NCBI GenBank assembly: GCA_945869735.1
Contig: CAMBPQ010000024.1
Location: 1 to 43,201 of the forward strand
Length of the DNA: 43,201 nucleotides
Direction: 5' to 3'
DNA from: Planctomicrobium piriforme
Lineage (GTDB): Bacteria > Planctomycetota > Planctomycetia > Pirellulales > UBA1268
Positions within the stretch are counted from its first letter, which is position 1. Each line of letters starts with the position of its first letter. The translations under genes were made by a program, and so were the position numbers. The notes under the pieces were generated by a model that was not told where the DNA came from, searched no databases, and worked only from the letters and a program-made list of their open reading frames with translations. Positions 25,745-33,895 of this stretch are shown here, piece by piece.

Positions 25745-26779
25745 TCACAGCCTCCACACGGCCGTCCCCCAGGCGAGGCCACCGCCAAAGCCGCAGATCA
25801 CGATCGTACTGCCCGGACCAATCCGCCCCGTGCGCCACGCCTCTTCCATAGCCAGCGGGATCGAACCGCTCGACGTATTGCCGTAGCGGTCGAGATTCAT
25901 GAACACCTTCTCCTCCGGCAGGCCGAGCGAATCCCGCACGCCCTCCACGATCCGCGCATTCGCTTGGTGCAGCACGAACAGGTCGATGTGCTCCAGCGGC
26001 ACCCCGGAGCGATCAACGACGGCGCGGATGTTGTCCTCCGCGAGGCGGATCGCCCATTTAAACACCGCCCGGCCGTCCATCTGCATGAACTGCTCGCGCC
26101 GGGCGAGCCCCTCGACCGTCGGCGGCTGGCGTGAGCCGCTCATCGGGCAGGCGAGCAGCCCTGCTCCACGGCCGTCTGACCCCAGGGCGAAGGCGAGCAG
26201 GCCGTGCTCCCGACCGGAAGGATCCGGATCGCAGAGTGCGAGAAGCACAGCCCCCGCCCCATCGCCGAACAGCGGCCATGTCTTGATGTCATCCGGGTCG
26301 ACGACCCGGGAGTTGGTGTCGGCACCGATCACGAGCGGCAGACGGCTGGTGCCCGCGGCGACAAACTGCGCGGCGGTGATCACCGCATACGCGAAGCCGG
26401 CACAGGCCGCCGTAACATCCATCGCGGGCGCGTCGAGCCCGAGCTTGGCCTGCACGATGCAGGCGGTCGACGGGATGCACATGTCGGGCGTGAACGTGCC
26501 GAGCACGAGCAAGTCGATGTCGCCGATCGCGTGGCCGGAATGTGTGATCGCGGCAGCGGCTGCGGCTGCTGCCAGATCGCTGGTGGCCATGTCGGGGCTG
26601 GCATGACGCCGCTCCTGGATTCCCGAGCGGGCCACGATCCACTGCGGGTCGCAGCCGAGGCGGGCAAGGTCGGCGTTGGTGACCACATGCGGCGGCACCG
26701 CGGCGCCGATGCCGGCGAGGCGAAAACCCACGGCGCGACCGAATCGGGAGGGTCGCGGCGAGGTGAGAATCTCGGACAT
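25745..26779 (-). CDS. fabH: FabH-like 3-oxoacyl-ACP synthase III
   Basis: The 344-residue protein is a KAS III ketosynthase that condenses an acyl-CoA with malonyl-ACP to begin fatty acid synthesis. The catalytic triad is visible as Cys126 in TAACAGFAYAV, His271 in LHQANARI and Asn301 in YGNTSSGSIPLA. The family C-terminus GFGGGLAWGTAVWRL is also present. The ATG at 26779 precedes the first strand (FRLAGIGAAVPPHVVTNADL); the longer frame runs into the DUF4340 gene. There are no other fab genes nearby. It lies 28 bp downstream of the DUF4340 gene and may share its transcript. A related starter-unit or secondary lipid synthase of the same family is possible. Confidence 0.9.
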   Translation of the reverse strand: MSEILTSPRPSRFGRAVGFRLAGIGAAVPPHVVTNADLARLGCDPQWIVARSGIQERRHASPDMATSDLAAAAAAAAITHSGHAIGDIDLLVLGTFTPDMCIPSTACIVQAKLGLDAPAMDVTAACAGFAYAVITAAQFVAAGTSRLPLVIGADTNSRVVDPDDIKTWPLFGDGAGAVLLALCDPDPSGREHGLLAFALGSDGRGAGLLACPMSGSRQPPTVEGLARREQFMQMDGRAVFKWAIRLAEDNIRAVVDRSGVPLEHIDLFVLHQANARIVEGVRDSLGLPEEKVFMNLDRYGNTSSGSIPLAMEEAWRTGRIGPGSTIVICGFGGGLAWGTAVWRL

Positions 26780-26807
26780 CGGGGAGCGCCGGAGAATGCG
26801 GGGCGGA

Positions 26808-28490
26808 CTACTTCTTCGCGTCGGCCGCGGCTTCCTTCTTCTGGACGATGGCGGCCCGGCCGAGGTGGATCTTGGCGAACTCCTCATCGGAGACGACGTA
26901 GTACCAGTCGGCGAAGCGGTTGTTGAGTTCGCGAACCCGCTTCTGCGCGGTCTTCACCTGGTCGTCATACTGCTCCTGCTTGCGGCGGTTCTCCGCCTCG
27001 CCCCGCCGCCGCTCCTCGAGCGCGGCTTGGGCTTTGGCCTCCGCCTCTTCGGCTTTCTTCAACTCGTCGGCAGCCCCCGCAGCCTTCTCGTCCGACGCTT
27101 CTCCCTTCGGATCGTTTTTGTTCTCGTCCTTCGCCTCGTCCTTCTTGGCCGCGTCGCCCTCGGCCGCAGCCTCGGGCAGCGGATCGAGTACCGGCTTTTC
27201 GAGCAGACCCTCATTCAATCGCGCCGTCACGAAGAGATAGCGGCCCGTCGACTCCGCTTCCTTGGGCGTCGCCGTGACCTCGTCGCCGTCCTGCGGCCCC
27301 TTCACTTCGCCCGCCACGGTCGTGCCATTGCCGAACCGGAGCAGGTATTCCACGCCGTCTTTCATGCCGACGACGGTCTCGCCGTTGCTCGAGACGATGT
27401 CCCCCTGCTGGAAAGCGAAGAAGCCCCGCTGCGCCAGCGACGTCACGGCCTCGCGGTCACCGGTGAACTTCTCCTCGGCCTTGAGGTCGGTGCTGAGACC
27501 GGATGGCTTCCGGACCACATCCACAATCTTGAGGTCGCCCAGCGCGTTTCGGAGGTCGTTGAGCTTGCCGGATGCGAGCTCCTCGTCGTCCGCGAGCTTG
27601 TCAATCTTGAGCTGGTTCTTGTCGTCAAAGCTCTCGAGCTTCAGGAGCGACCACTTCGCATCTTTGTCGTCGTAGGTCAGCTCCGCGCGGGCGTTGCGGT
27701 CGAGGGATACCGACAGCCGCCCCGTCGCCTCGTCGGCGCCGAAGGAGCAGGTCGAGTCGTCGAGCGTGAGTTGCCGCACGTCCCAGGGCGAGAGTTTGAG
27801 CAAATCCTTTTCGATCCAGTCGTCAAACAGCGTGCTGAACTTGGACGTGTCGAGTTCGACGCGATAGACGCGGTCCTGCCCAGCCCGCCGCACGAACCGC
27901 AGCGATCGGCCGCCGGCTGCAGACACGCCCGCAGGACGCTTGTCCTCCTTGCCGACGATCAGCCGCGCAAGCTTGTTGCCTGAGGCGTCGCGAATCTCCA
28001 CGAGTTGGCCCACCCCCGTCATACCGACCTTAATCTTCTCGGGATCGGGCTCGATCACGCCAAACGTCTCGTGGTCTCCGGGCGAATCGCTGACCACGTC
28101 GAGCACCGGACGGTCGATGAGTTCCGTAGCCGCGGCGGCGAGCTGGTCCTTGGCGTCGGCCGGGTAGTTTTCGTGCGAGGGCAGCACCCAGACGCCCCCT
28201 GATCGCACCACCTTGAAGGGCTTGAGCGTCGCCGTCTCGTCGTCGAAGGAAACGATCTCGAGGCTCGCCGCTTTCGCGGCATCGGCCAGTTCTGGAAATA
28301 ACACCTTCGCCTGCTCCGCCTCACCGACAACGGCCCGCTGTCGCAGGCTCGGTTGCACGTTCAGCCAGCCACCGAGGAGCAGCAGCCCAACGCCCACGGC
28401 GAGAAAGCCCGCCGTCCGTCGCATCGCTGGCGACAGACCGTCCTCAGCCTGTCGCGTCCTGTGTCCTGTCGCATCATCGTGTTTGTTCAT
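26808..28490 (-). CDS. DUF4340 domain membrane-anchored protein
   Basis: The 560-residue protein has one N-terminal membrane segment (TAGFLAVGVGLLLLGGWLN, about residues 26-44) and a large extracytoplasmic part with DUF4340-type repeats, such as GGVWVLPSHENYPADAKDQL, VGKEDKRPAG and LSPWDVRQLTLDDST. The last 130 residues are rich in Lys, Glu, Ala and Asp with coiled-coil character. DUF4340 proteins are habitually encoded beside GldG-like ABC auxiliary proteins, and here the gene starts 17 bp after the GldF-GldG fusion. It is probably an accessory subunit of that complex. The ATG at 28490 is chosen because the membrane segment follows directly; the longer frame to 28628 overlaps the upstream gene. 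The substrate is unknown. Confidence 0.85.
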   Translation of the reverse strand: MNKHDDATGHRTRQAEDGLSPAMRRTAGFLAVGVGLLLLGGWLNVQPSLRQRAVVGEAEQAKVLFPELADAAKAASLEIVSFDDETATLKPFKVVRSGGVWVLPSHENYPADAKDQLAAAATELIDRPVLDVVSDSPGDHETFGVIEPDPEKIKVGMTGVGQLVEIRDASGNKLARLIVGKEDKRPAGVSAAGGRSLRFVRRAGQDRVYRVELDTSKFSTLFDDWIEKDLLKLSPWDVRQLTLDDSTCSFGADEATGRLSVSLDRNARAELTYDDKDAKWSLLKLESFDDKNQLKIDKLADDEELASGKLNDLRNALGDLKIVDVVRKPSGLSTDLKAEEKFTGDREAVTSLAQRGFFAFQQGDIVSSNGETVVGMKDGVEYLLRFGNGTTVAGEVKGPQDGDEVTATPKEAESTGRYLFVTARLNEGLLEKPVLDPLPEAAAEGDAAKKDEAKDENKNDPKGEASDEKAAGAADELKKAEEAEAKAQAALEERRRGEAENRRKQEQYDDQVKTAQKRVRELNNRFADWYYVVSDEEFAKIHLGRAAIVQKKEAAADAKK

Positions 28491-28507
28491 CGTTTGAATG
28501 CTCCCAT

Positions 28508-31258
28508 TTACCTGAGCCGTGATTTCGCCACGCCTTCGCGCTCGAGCGCACGGCGGCGAAAAAAGACGAAGAATGCCACCACCATCGGTGGAATCGGCGG
28601 CAGGATCACCGCCAGCCACTTTTGCCAATCCTGCTCCCGACGGATCGTCGACTCGAGCTTTCGCTCGACCGTCGCCACCTCAGCGTCCCGCTTGCGTCGG
28701 AGCTGCTCGATTTTCGTATCGAGTTTCCGCTGAGCGAGCCGCTGACTGCTGGCGAGTTGCTGGATCGCCTGCATGGCCGCCTGCGGGTTGGCGTCGCCTT
28801 GATCTTCCATCTCCTTGATTTTCTTTTCGAAGGCCCCAACCTCCTTCTGCATCGCATCGCTGGCGTCCCGCTCGGCCTTGTCAAACTCACCGATGAAAGA
28901 GGCCCGCTGCTTCTCGGCATCCTCGCGGGCACTGGCCACGGCATCCTCGATCCGCTCCAGCGTGCGGTGCTTCGGCTTCCGCTTGCGGACCTCGACGAAC
29001 CGTTCGTCCCCGGCCAGCCAATCGAGCACGTTGAGCGCGAAGGTGACGTTGTCGAAGTCGAAGTTGAACATGTCGTCACGGCGGTTGCGGAGCCCGAAGA
29101 AGACGCTGGACAAGAGGTCGATGTCGGCCACGACAACGGCCCGGATCGGCTTGGCCCCGACCGCCCCTTCCTGGCCTGCGGCCGCCGCCCCCTCGACAGC
29201 GACGGCGAGCGTCATCGTCTCGTCGCCGGGCTTCTCGAACACCCGCAGCATCCGCGTGTCGCCCCCCTGCATCGCCTGCTCGACGCGCGCGATCTCGATG
29301 GTGCCCGACTGCTTTCCCGTGCGGGCCAGCGGTGTCCACGACACGTCTGCCCCGGCCGCCTTCTCGAGTCCGCCGGGAAAAGGAAAGAGCACCTCCTGAA
29401 GTCCCTTCGTAATCGGCTGGTCGGCATTGAATCCCGCCCCCTTGTCGCCCTCGTCGGTGCCAAGCGCGGCGTCGACAAACACAAACTCGTCCTCGAGCGG
29501 GAGCTTCGGATGCGGGTTGTAACTCTGCCAGACGATGAACGGCGCCGTACCCATTGCCCCCATCGCCGGCCGGTCGCTGCCGGCGGCAAGCTTCACGCCG
29601 AGCGCGTCCCAGAGCGTGTTGAGGTCACCCTTCGGCTGCCCCTGCGGCCCGCCAAACATCGCCATCGGACCCGATGGACTGCGCCGCGGCTGCGAAGTGC
29701 CAGGCACGCCCTGCATCATGACTGGCAGCGGATCCTCAAAAATCGCGACGGGCTGGCCGGCCCTCACGGCCGCGACGAAGTTGGCCATCTGCTCGGGACC
29801 GAGCGACGACGGCTGCACTGCGAGGAGCACGTCAAACGTCTCGGTGAGCGGAGCGGAGGCGTCGACCTGCACGACGTCGTATTGCTTCTCGAGTTCCTCG
29901 ACGATGGCCTGCCGCGGTCGCTGCTGGCCGCCCATCATGTCGAAGCCGCCGTAAAGGTCGGCGTCGGTCGTGAGCACACCTAGCCGCTTCCGCTGCTGCT
30001 GGGCAGCGGTGCAGATTGAGCGGACGAGTTCATACTCCACGGGCGTGCCGCGATCGAAGAAGGGCACCACCACCTTCTCGAGCCCGCTGGTGAACGCACA
30101 CCCCAGAAAGATCTCCTGATCGTTGCGGTAGGTGCCCCGGACCCGTGACATCACCCGCTGCGGCTCGATGCCATACTGCTGGCTGGCGAGCGCGGCTTCC
30201 TCCGTCTTCGGCTCGGTCGGGATCACCTCGACATTCACCTTGCCGCGGCCAAGTCGCTCAACCTGCCGCAGCGTGTTGAGGAGATTGATCCTCGTCTGCG
30301 CGTAGTCCTCGGGTACCGTCGGGCTGACGTAGGCCTTGATGCCGATCGGTCTGGAGGTCTCCAGGGTCCGGAGAAGCCGGCGGGTGTCATTCGAGAGCGA
30401 ACTGATCTGTTCCTGCGAGAGGTCGGCCCGCACGTCGGCGGCCCGGAAGAGCAGCACCCCGCCCACCACAGCCGCAAGCAACGCCGCCGTCCGCGCCAGG
30501 TAGTGCAGCCCCATCGGACTTCCGTCGCGACGGCCCGTCCAGTGACGCCGGCCGATGAGCACCATGGTGAGATACAGACAGACCGCGACGACCCCGAGGA
30601 AATAGGCCGCCGATGAAAGACTCAGCACGCCGCGGCCGAAGTCGGAGAAGTTCTCCGCAATGCTCCACGACTTCACCCGCGCTGCGGCCGCCTGCCCCAT
30701 CACCGTGCCGGCCTGCTCGGCGAGCACCAGCGGCGCGTTGAACAACAGCCCGAGGATGAAACCCACCGTCAGGTTGGCCGTGAGAAAACTCGCCACCATC
30801 CCAAACGCGAGCATTGCCAGCCCGACGAACCAGTAGCCGAGGTAGTTGGTCAGAAACAATCCCGCGTCGGGCGTCCCCCAACTCAGCAGGATGATCAGAT
30901 TGCAAATGCAGGAGAAGCCAAGGGCCACGGTGTAGATGCCGACCGCCGCGAGGTATTTGCCGAACACTACCTCCCAGTCACTCGCGGGGATCGTGAGCAA
31001 AAGCTCGTCTGTGCCCTGCCGCCGCTCGTCAGCCCACACGCTCATCGTGATCGCGGGCACGAAGACCAGCAGGATGTAGGGCAGGTAGCGGTTGAGCTGG
31101 TCGAGGTTGGCGAGATTCGAGTTGAAGAACTCGGGCGGCCAGAAAGCCGCCAGCGAGCCGAGCAGCACGAATACGCAAATAAAGACATAGCCGGTGGGGT
31201 TCGCGAAATAGGCGACGAAGTTCCGTTTGAAGACGGCGTCTAAAACGTGCCATTTCAT
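28508..31258 (-). CDS. GldF-GldG-like fusion: ABC-2 permease joined to ABC auxiliary domain
   Basis: The 916-residue protein joins two parts that are separate in Bacteroidota gliding operons. Residues 1-245 form an ABC-2 permease with about six membrane segments, including MSVWADERRQGTDELLLTIP and ASDWEVVFGKYLAAVGIY. A seventh segment (ARTAALLAAVVGGVLLF) starts the GldG-like ABC auxiliary domain (about 255-760), with VRADLSQEQISSLSNDTRRL and a following SRPIGIKAYVSP. A coiled coil of about 110 residues (770-880) and a last membrane segment (WLAVILPPIPPMVVAFFVFF) end in a basic tail. It lies downstream of an ABC ATPase and directly upstream of the DUF4340 gene, and should form the membrane core of their complex. 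The start ATG at 31258 has GAGGGA upstream. Substrate and a link to motility are unknown. Confidence 0.88.
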   Translation of the reverse strand: MKWHVLDAVFKRNFVAYFANPTGYVFICVFVLLGSLAAFWPPEFFNSNLANLDQLNRYLPYILLVFVPAITMSVWADERRQGTDELLLTIPASDWEVVFGKYLAAVGIYTVALGFSCICNLIILLSWGTPDAGLFLTNYLGYWFVGLAMLAFGMVASFLTANLTVGFILGLLFNAPLVLAEQAGTVMGQAAAARVKSWSIAENFSDFGRGVLSLSSAAYFLGVVAVCLYLTMVLIGRRHWTGRRDGSPMGLHYLARTAALLAAVVGGVLLFRAADVRADLSQEQISSLSNDTRRLLRTLETSRPIGIKAYVSPTVPEDYAQTRINLLNTLRQVERLGRGKVNVEVIPTEPKTEEAALASQQYGIEPQRVMSRVRGTYRNDQEIFLGCAFTSGLEKVVVPFFDRGTPVEYELVRSICTAAQQQRKRLGVLTTDADLYGGFDMMGGQQRPRQAIVEELEKQYDVVQVDASAPLTETFDVLLAVQPSSLGPEQMANFVAAVRAGQPVAIFEDPLPVMMQGVPGTSQPRRSPSGPMAMFGGPQGQPKGDLNTLWDALGVKLAAGSDRPAMGAMGTAPFIVWQSYNPHPKLPLEDEFVFVDAALGTDEGDKGAGFNADQPITKGLQEVLFPFPGGLEKAAGADVSWTPLARTGKQSGTIEIARVEQAMQGGDTRMLRVFEKPGDETMTLAVAVEGAAAAGQEGAVGAKPIRAVVVADIDLLSSVFFGLRNRRDDMFNFDFDNVTFALNVLDWLAGDERFVEVRKRKPKHRTLERIEDAVASAREDAEKQRASFIGEFDKAERDASDAMQKEVGAFEKKIKEMEDQGDANPQAAMQAIQQLASSQRLAQRKLDTKIEQLRRKRDAEVATVERKLESTIRREQDWQKWLAVILPPIPPMVVAFFVFFRRRALEREGVAKSRLR

Positions 31259-31275
31259 GGTGTCGGTCCCTCGTT

Positions 31276-31291
31276 CAAAAACGTGTTTTTG
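31276..31291. other. Short perfect palindrome between ATPase and fusion genes
   Basis: CAAAAAC and GTTTTTG form a 7-bp inverted repeat with a 2-nt spacer, 17 bp upstream of the fusion start codon. It stands out as AT-rich in a GC-rich context. It could be an operator or a transcript stem; nothing here decides. Confidence 0.3.
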
Positions 31292-31354
31292 GAGTGAGTC
31301 GTGCGGTGGTGTGGAAACGGGAGAGAGCCAAGGGGAGCCAGCCTTGGCTCGGAA

Positions 31355-32101
31355 TCACGCTGAGCGGGTCAGTTCGTGAAACCGCTCGTCGAGGCTGCGG
31401 CCGTCGCGCCGCAGGTCGGCCGGCGTGCCATCGAAGCGGACCCGGCCCTCCGCGATCAGGATCACGCGGTCGGCCATCGCCTCGACCTCTTGCAGGATGT
31501 GGGTCGACAGCAGGATCGTTTTGCTCTGACCGAGCCGCCGGATCGTCTCGCGAACCTCACGAATCTGGTTGGGATCGAGGCCGCTGGTCGGCTCGTCGAG
31601 AATCAGCACGTCCGGCTCGTGGAGCAGCACCTGCGCCATCCCCACACGCTGTCTGTAGCCCTTCGAGAGTTTGCCGATCGCCTTGCCGATCACACTGCCC
31701 AGTTCGCACTGCTTCACAACCGCCTCGATCCGCTCCTTACGCCGCGCGCCCGTCATGCCCCGCGCGTCGGCGAAGAACTCGAGCAGGCCGCGGGGCGTCA
31801 TGTCGGGGTAGAGCGGACCGTTCTCCGGCAGGTAGCCGAGCCGCTCGGCCCCGGCGAGTCGGTCGGTCGACATATCGTGACCGGCGATCCGCGACGTGCC
31901 CGCGGTCGGGGCGAGGTAGCCCGTGAGGATCTTCATGGTCGTGCTCTTCCCGGCGCCGTTGGGGCCGAGGAAGGCGACGATCTCGCCGAGGGGCACGCGA
32001 AATGAGACGTCCTCAATGGCGATGAAGTCACCGTAATACTTGGTGAGTCCATCCGCCTCGATCATGGCCTCGCCAGCTGAAACAGATGCGGTCGCAGTCA
32101 T
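31355..32101 (-). CDS. ABC transporter ATP-binding protein (GldA/ABC-2 type)
   Basis: The 248-residue ATPase powers an ABC-2 transporter. Walker A is GPNGAGKST (residues 46-54), the signature is LSKGYRQRVGMAQ, Walker B is DVLILDEPTSGLDP, and the switch His lies in LLSTHILQEVEAMADRV. Close to the signature, the short chain and the GYRQRVGMAQ form suit the GldA/CcmA-type subfamily. It is encoded 96 bp upstream of the GldF-GldG-like fusion, its obvious partner. The GTG/ATG question does not arise: ATG at 32101 is followed by a 12-residue leader, and the ATG at 32065 (MIEADGL) is an alternative start. It is 129 bp downstream of nadB. Confidence 0.93.
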   Translation of the reverse strand: MTATASVSAGEAMIEADGLTKYYGDFIAIEDVSFRVPLGEIVAFLGPNGAGKSTTMKILTGYLAPTAGTSRIAGHDMSTDRLAGAERLGYLPENGPLYPDMTPRGLLEFFADARGMTGARRKERIEAVVKQCELGSVIGKAIGKLSKGYRQRVGMAQVLLHEPDVLILDEPTSGLDPNQIREVRETIRRLGQSKTILLSTHILQEVEAMADRVILIAEGRVRFDGTPADLRRDGRSLDERFHELTRSA

Positions 32102-32230
32102 GGCCGTCCGATTTTGGGGGAACTTTCTTGACGCCCGCCATTCTTTCCGACGTGGCCAATCCCCGCAAGGCAGCGCGGCTGACCGCCCAGTGCCCGGGAC
32201 ATCCGATCGCCCCTTGCCGCGCCCGCCCCG

Positions 32231-33895
32231 CTACGGCAGCGGCTCCACCCGGGGCGAGATCTCGTCCCGGCGCCACGCAATGTGCGACTTCCAGGCGTTG
32301 CAGGTGTCAGGATGGTCGGCGCGGTAGTGCACTCCGCGGGTCTCGGCCCGGTCGATCGCTCCGCGGATCATGAGGCGGGCCACCGCCAGCATATTCTGGA
32401 GTTGCCAGCCCTGCGGGTCGGAAAACTGCCGCGGCAGCACGTACCTGCACCAGCCCTCCACGGTTGTCAGCGCCTCCGCAAGCGACTCGCCTGTCCGCTC
32501 CACGCCCACGTGCCGCCACATCAGCGCGCGGAGTGAGTTGCGGATGTCGGCCAGATCAAGCACGGGGGAGTCGTTTCCACCGCCGTTATCCACGACGGCC
32601 CGAGGCTCCGAGATCGCCGGCACATGAAACTCATCGTCGGCCCGACCCTCCCTGAGCACCTCGTCGCTTGCCGCCTCGCCCGCCCGTGCACCGTAGACCA
32701 GCCCCTCCAGCAGGCTATTGCTGGCCAGTCGGTTCGCACCGTGAAGGCCGCTCGACGTCACTTCGCCAGCCGCGAACAGGCCAAGAACGCTCGTCTGTCC
32801 CATCGCATCGACCGACACACCCCCGATCATGTAGTGCGCGCCGGGCCGCACGGGAATCCGGTCCCGGGCGAGATCGAGGCCGAACTTCGCGCAAATAGCC
32901 GCCATCCCCGGAAACCGCTGGCGGACTATGGCTGGATCGAGGTGCGAGAGGTCGAGATACACGTTGGAGTGGTGCGTGCGATGCATGATCACCGTGGTCG
33001 CGCGGGAGACGACGTCGCGGGGCGCGAGTTCGGCCCGCGCGTCGAACTCGGGCATAAAACGCCTGCCGTCGCGGTCGACGAGGTATGCTCCCGCGCCCCG
33101 CACCGCCTCCGTGATCAGGCTCCGCGCACCACCGGCGATGTAGAGCACCGTCGGATGGAACTGCATGAACTCCATGTCACGAAGTTCGGCGCCGGCCCTC
33201 CACGCCAGCGCCATGCCGTCGCCGCTCGACCCGGGCGGATTCGTCGACTCGCGATAGAGTTGGCCGGCGCCCCCCGTGGCGAGAATCGTCCGCCGCGCCC
33301 AGACGAGCGTCTTGCCGTGTCGCGGGTTCCAGACGAGCGCTCCGCGGCACCGTCCTTCGTGCGTTACTAAGTCGATCGTAAACGTCTCGGGCCACACCGA
33401 GAGGTTGTCGAGTTTCTGCGTCTGCTCGATCACGGCCCGCATCACCTCGCGGCCCGTCGCATCGCCGAGCGCGTGCACGATGCGATGGTGGCTGTGCCCC
33501 CCTTCGCGGCCCAGTTCGAGCGCACCGTCGCGTTCGTCGAAACGCGTGCCCCAGGCAATGAGTTCGGCGATCCGCCCCGGCGCCTCGCGAACCACCGCAT
33601 CAACGACGTCGCCGTGGCACAGCCCGCAACCGGCAGTGAGCGTGTCGGCGACATGATTGTCGAAGCGGTCCTCGGGATCGACCACGCCAGCGATGCCACC
33701 CTGCGCCCACTGGCTCGACGAGCCCTGCAGGTCATCCTTCGTGACGACCGTCACGGAAAGCTGCGGATCAACGGCGAGCGCTGCGCGGAGGCCCGCGAGT
33801 CCACCGCCGAGAATGAGAACGTCGGTGAAACAGTGCGGCACCCGTTTGGGGCCGAACGACACCAGATACCGCGGGCCCTGAAAAGGTTGACTCAT
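32231..33895 (-). CDS. nadB: L-aspartate oxidase
   Basis: The 554-residue flavoprotein oxidises L-aspartate to iminoaspartate, the first step of de novo NAD synthesis. The N-terminal FAD site is VLILGGGLAGLRAALAV. The substrate loop SSSQWAQGGIAGVVDPEDRF, the REGGHSHHRIVHALGDATGR segment and the active-site region PGAHYMIGGVSVDAMGQTS are all in NadB order; the closing GEVTSSGLHGANRLASNSLL is a family hallmark. The C-terminal helical domain (LRALMWRHVGVERTGESLAE) is complete. Length fits the family (about 530-560). The start overlaps the stop of the upstream DUF4175-like gene in an ATGA, suggesting translational coupling. NadA and NadC are not in the window. Confidence 0.96.
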   Translation of the reverse strand: MSQPFQGPRYLVSFGPKRVPHCFTDVLILGGGLAGLRAALAVDPQLSVTVVTKDDLQGSSSQWAQGGIAGVVDPEDRFDNHVADTLTAGCGLCHGDVVDAVVREAPGRIAELIAWGTRFDERDGALELGREGGHSHHRIVHALGDATGREVMRAVIEQTQKLDNLSVWPETFTIDLVTHEGRCRGALVWNPRHGKTLVWARRTILATGGAGQLYRESTNPPGSSGDGMALAWRAGAELRDMEFMQFHPTVLYIAGGARSLITEAVRGAGAYLVDRDGRRFMPEFDARAELAPRDVVSRATTVIMHRTHHSNVYLDLSHLDPAIVRQRFPGMAAICAKFGLDLARDRIPVRPGAHYMIGGVSVDAMGQTSVLGLFAAGEVTSSGLHGANRLASNSLLEGLVYGARAGEAASDEVLREGRADDEFHVPAISEPRAVVDNGGGNDSPVLDLADIRNSLRALMWRHVGVERTGESLAEALTTVEGWCRYVLPRQFSDPQGWQLQNMLAVARLMIRGAIDRAETRGVHYRADHPDTCNAWKSHIAWRRDEISPRVEPLP

